Below are positions 13,282 through 15,536 of a stretch of 15,536 nucleotides of DNA, one piece after another. How positions within the stretch are numbered: the stretch's first letter is position 1; the number at the start of each line of letters is the position of its first letter. This DNA comes from Oscillospiraceae bacterium. GTDB taxonomy: Bacteria > Bacillota > Clostridia > Oscillospirales > Acutalibacteraceae. Below the pieces are notes generated by a model. The model did no database searches. It had not been told where the DNA came from and was given only the letters and a program-made list of their open reading frames with translations. The DNA lies in the NCBI GenBank assembly GCA_902796535.1, contig CADBPL010000308.1, forward strand, positions 1 through 15,536, written 5' to 3'. Position numbers and translations under genes: made by a program.

Positions 13282-13290
13282 TGTTATAAT
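13282..13290 (+). promoter_or_regulatory. Extended -10 promoter of the M23 peptidase gene
   Basis: TGT followed by TATAAT (13285-13290) is an extended -10 element. At 17 nt upstream only AAAATA is found, and TTGTAA (13257-13262) is too far away at 22 nt, so the -35 contact is weak. The predicted start is near 13297, inside the palindrome described next. Confidence 0.62.
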
Positions 13291-13291
13291 G

Positions 13292-13307
13292 GTTACAATT
13301 TTGTAAC
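13292..13307. promoter_or_regulatory. Operator-like palindrome at the M23 transcription start
   Basis: GTTACAA (13292-13298), TT, TTGTAAC (13301-13307): a perfect 7-bp dyad starting one base after the -10 box. Its position would let a bound dimeric repressor block initiation. TGTAAA at 13258 and TGTAAC at 13302 recall half-sites of the cell-wall regulator WalR, but they lie 44 bp apart rather than 11, so that link is speculative. Confidence 0.5.
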
Positions 13308-13330
13308 TTTTGAAAGGGGGCGACTGTATC

Positions 13331-15310
13331 ATGGCTGATCACAACAGAGAAATGGAAGTAGAAGATTATTACATCTCCGTGTCGGATATTGAAAGCAGTC
13401 GGCCCGATGAGAAAAAGTACGGCATCTTCTCTTTCCTGGCGGATGAGCCGATTTTCGGCGTGGAGCCGGTCAGGCGTTCCGCATCCAACCGAAAAAAGGA
13501 CGAATCGCAGGCGGCGCCCCGCCGTTCCATACGGCCAAGGCAAGCCAAAAACCCGCTTTACGACGCGGTTTACCTGTTCGGTCTGCGCGTTATTCGCGCG
13601 CTCAGACGGGTCAGGCGGCGGGTGGGCGGCCTGCTGCGCAAGCCGTTCCACGCCATTGCGGTGTTTGCCGGCCTGTTCTATATTCTGATCGATAAGATCG
13701 CGTTCCGTTCGCTGCACAACGCGGCGGGCGAAATGAAAAAGCTGCGGTCGGATACCAAAATCGCCGTGCGGCACGCGCACCGCAGCTTCAGCGGCCAGCC
13801 CAAAGAGGTGGTCAAGCGGCTTTTCGGCTACCCGAAGCGGGCCATTCAGCTTTACCCGGGCTTTTTCCGCACAGCGTTCAACGTCTTGCTGCCTGCGGCG
13901 GCTTTTGCCGTTCTGGTCGTGACCGTTATATCGTTCACGAACGCGACCTATGCGCTGGAGGTTGTGATGACCAACAACGGCGAGGAGACCACGCTGGGCT
14001 ATATCAGCGACGAGTCAGTGTTCATTGACGCAAAAAACATCGTGCAGGAACGCATCGATTCCGGCCTGAGCGATCAGACGCTCATCGCCACGCCGACTTA
14101 CCGCATCAAGCGCGTGAGCATTGACCAGCTCAACGACGCCAACACCATCAGCGACAAGCTGATCGAAGAATCGGACGCCGGGCTGACGAGCGCGTGCGGC
14201 GTATATATCGACGGCGATTTTATCTGCTCGGTCAAAAACGAGTCCGACGCGCGCAGCGTGTTTGACAACATTCTGGGAGAGGCCGAAAAGAAATATAACA
14301 TTCCCGAGAACGATGAAAACTCCTTTGCCGATTTTATGGAGGACGTTGAGTTTGTGCAGGGGCTTTACCCGGCCAACAGCGATAAAATGTGGGAAGCCTC
14401 CCGGCTGGAGAACACGCTGAAAAACGAAAAGAGAAGCGCGGCCGTTACCTACAAGGTTCAGTATGGCGACACGCCGTCCGGCGTGGCTTCCAAATATGAT
14501 ATTTCCACGGCGGAGCTTGAAAGGAACAACCCCGGTGTGGATTTCAAAACCTTCAAGGTCGGCACGGAGCTGACCGTTTCGCAGGAAGTCCGCTATGTTC
14601 GCGTTCAGATCAAACGGATCGAAGAGCGCAGAGAGGAAAAGCCGTTTGCCGTTGAGACCGAAAAGACCAACAAGCTTTATGTTGGCGACAAGCGCGTGGT
14701 GCGCAAGGGCGTGAAGGGCGTTGACAGAGTCACCTTCATGGTCACCTACATTGACGGCGTAAAGATCAGCAGCAAGGAGATCAAGCGCGTTGTGCTGGTG
14801 GATCCGGTCAACCAGAAGGTTCAGGTCGGCACCAAGAGCGCTTCGGGTTACAGCAGCTACGGCTCCAAGAAGAGCACGTCAAAATACGGTTCGGCAAGCT
14901 ACGGCATCTATCAGAGCTCGACCAAGGGCAAACTGACCTGGCCGGTTCCGGGCTGCCACACCGTCAGCTCTCCCTACGGAATGCGCCACGGCCGACTGCA
15001 CTCGGGCATGGACATTGCAAACGGTCACACCAACGGCCTGGTGGTTGTTGCCGCCGCGGCCGGCACGGTGGAACGGGTTCAGTTCAGCCACAGGGGTTAC
15101 GGCAACAACATCATCATCAACCACGGCAACGGCCTGAAAACGCGCTACGCCCATCTGCTCGATAATTCCATCGGCGTTTCGGTCGGCCAGCACGTTGCCC
15201 GAGGGCAGGGCATCGCCCGCGTGGGTTCCACCGGCAACTCCACCGGCCCGCACCTGCATTTTGAAGTGATCGTCAACGGCAGCACCGTCAACCCGCGCAA
15301 CTACGTCTAA
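13331..15310 (+). CDS. Membrane-anchored LysM-G5-M23 peptidoglycan endopeptidase (659 aa)
   Basis: M23 enzymes are zinc metalloendopeptidases that cut peptidoglycan peptide bridges. The protein has an Arg/Lys-rich cytoplasmic region (1-180), with a hydrophobic stretch at 106-122, and a main membrane helix at about 183-203. Two related modules follow at about 207-243 and 289-322, then LysM (about 372-416) for glycan binding, G5 (about 420-498), a Ser/Tyr/Lys-rich linker (503-533) and M23 (540-659). Zinc ligands are H557 and D561 (HSGMD) and H643 in HLHFE; H608 in YAHLL is the other active-site His. The ATG at 13331 has AAAGGGGG at 13313-13320. An in-frame TTG at 13310 has none. It has its own promoter and terminator, so it is a single-gene unit. 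It is a cell-wall remodelling enzyme; whether vegetative or sporulation-related is unclear. Confidence 0.93.
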   Translation: MADHNREMEVEDYYISVSDIESSRPDEKKYGIFSFLADEPIFGVEPVRRSASNRKKDESQAAPRRSIRPRQAKNPLYDAVYLFGLRVIRALRRVRRRVGGLLRKPFHAIAVFAGLFYILIDKIAFRSLHNAAGEMKKLRSDTKIAVRHAHRSFSGQPKEVVKRLFGYPKRAIQLYPGFFRTAFNVLLPAAAFAVLVVTVISFTNATYALEVVMTNNGEETTLGYISDESVFIDAKNIVQERIDSGLSDQTLIATPTYRIKRVSIDQLNDANTISDKLIEESDAGLTSACGVYIDGDFICSVKNESDARSVFDNILGEAEKKYNIPENDENSFADFMEDVEFVQGLYPANSDKMWEASRLENTLKNEKRSAAVTYKVQYGDTPSGVASKYDISTAELERNNPGVDFKTFKVGTELTVSQEVRYVRVQIKRIEERREEKPFAVETEKTNKLYVGDKRVVRKGVKGVDRVTFMVTYIDGVKISSKEIKRVVLVDPVNQKVQVGTKSASGYSSYGSKKSTSKYGSASYGIYQSSTKGKLTWPVPGCHTVSSPYGMRHGRLHSGMDIANGHTNGLVVVAAAAGTVERVQFSHRGYGNNIIINHGNGLKTRYAHLLDNSIGVSVGQHVARGQGIARVGSTGNSTGPHLHFEVIVNGSTVNPRNYV

Positions 15311-15339
15311 CCGGGCTTGTTCAACAGCGGTTTTATGCC

Positions 15340-15377
15340 AAAGGTCATGCGTTGTTTTGCAGCGCATGACCTTTTGT
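15340..15377 (+). terminator. Intrinsic terminator of the M23 gene
   Basis: AAAGGTCATGCG (15340-15351) pairs perfectly over 12 bp with CGCATGACCTTT (15363-15374) across an 11-nt loop, and the T-rich tail CTTTTGTT continues. It begins 29 nt after the stop codon and separates the M23 gene from the tRNA promoter. Confidence 0.88.
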
Positions 15378-15417
15378 TCAGACAGGCTCAAAAATTTCCG
15401 TTTTTTTAAAAAAGGGC

Positions 15418-15446
15418 TTGACATTGCGCCTTCTGATGGTTATAAT
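15418..15446 (+). promoter_or_regulatory. Consensus sigma-A promoter of the tRNA-Gln gene
   Basis: TTGACA (15418-15423), 17-nt spacer, TATAAT (15441-15446): both hexamers are perfect, as expected of a strong stable-RNA promoter. The start should be near 15453, about 12 nt before the mature tRNA. Confidence 0.93.
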
Positions 15447-15464
15447 ACTCTTTGCAATCTGCAT

Positions 15465-15536
15465 TGAGGAATAGTGTAACGGTAGCACGACAGACTCTGA
15501 CTCTGTTTGTTGGGGTTCGAATCCCTATTCCTCAGC
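15465..15536 (+). tRNA. tRNA-Gln (anticodon CUG), 3' end cut by window
   Basis: The acceptor arm TGAGGAA (15465-15471) pairs with TTCCTCA (15528-15534), with the U1-A72 pair and G73 seen in glutamine tRNAs. A D-arm with GTAACGGTAGCAC follows. The anticodon stem ACAGA/TCTGT encloses the loop CTCTGAC, giving anticodon CTG for codon CAG. The T-loop is TTCGAAT. Only the first base of the 3' CCA falls inside the window. It may be the first gene of a tRNA cluster. Confidence 0.95.

Noticed and set aside
13310..13330. TTG at 13310 as the start of the M23 protein
   Set aside because: It overlaps the ribosome-binding site AAAGGGGG that serves the ATG at 13331.

Overview
The window looks like chromosomal DNA of an endospore-forming, moderately GC-rich Firmicute, most likely a clostridial member of the Oscillospiraceae/Ruminococcaceae type. 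Three things point there: an alpha/beta-type small acid-soluble spore protein, Gram-positive ribosome-binding sites (AAGGAG, GGGAGG) with near-perfect sigma-A promoters, and three lipoproteins with Thr/Ala/Glu-rich or Asn/Gln/Thr/Pro-rich stalks. The assignment rests on gene content and style, not on a marker gene.

Left part (1-2406, minus strand): the N-terminal two thirds of a family I.5-like lipase (cut by the window edge) with its own promoter, an SASP gene closed by a strong intrinsic terminator, and a lipoprotein of unknown function behind a consensus promoter (TTGACA, 17 nt, TATAAT).

Centre (2471-13249, plus strand): a second consensus promoter (TTGACA, 17 nt, TATACT with extended -10), divergent from the first, opens a run of ten closely spaced genes: lipoprotein, mreB, mreC, mreD, a class B penicillin-binding protein of the PBP2/MrdA type, a class II aldolase-like protein with a degenerate second aldolase domain, a ComM/YifB AAA+ protein, a second lipoprotein sharing a sequence module with the first, a ketopantoate-reductase-like dehydrogenase, and a QueT-type transporter. 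Gaps are from 2 to 67 nt and I see no intrinsic terminator, so one long transcript is possible. The core is the cell-elongation machinery: MreB filaments, the MreC/MreD membrane partners and the PBP2 transpeptidase. The other genes look like metabolic or housekeeping passengers.

Right part (13282-15536, plus strand): an extended -10 promoter with a perfect GTTACAA-TT-TTGTAAC palindrome at the start of transcription drives a 659-residue membrane-anchored LysM-G5-M23 cell-wall peptidase. It is closed by a 12-bp intrinsic terminator. A tRNA-Gln(CUG) gene with a perfect consensus promoter follows and is cut just before the end of its CCA.

No CRISPR array, transposon, integrase or phage gene is visible. 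The most unusual items are the aldolase with a metal-site-less second domain, a pseudoknot-like element overlapping the queT start, the Cys/His cluster in PBP2, the operator-like palindrome before the M23 gene, and the lipoprotein pair in the elongasome operon. No stretch over 300 bases lacks a gene.
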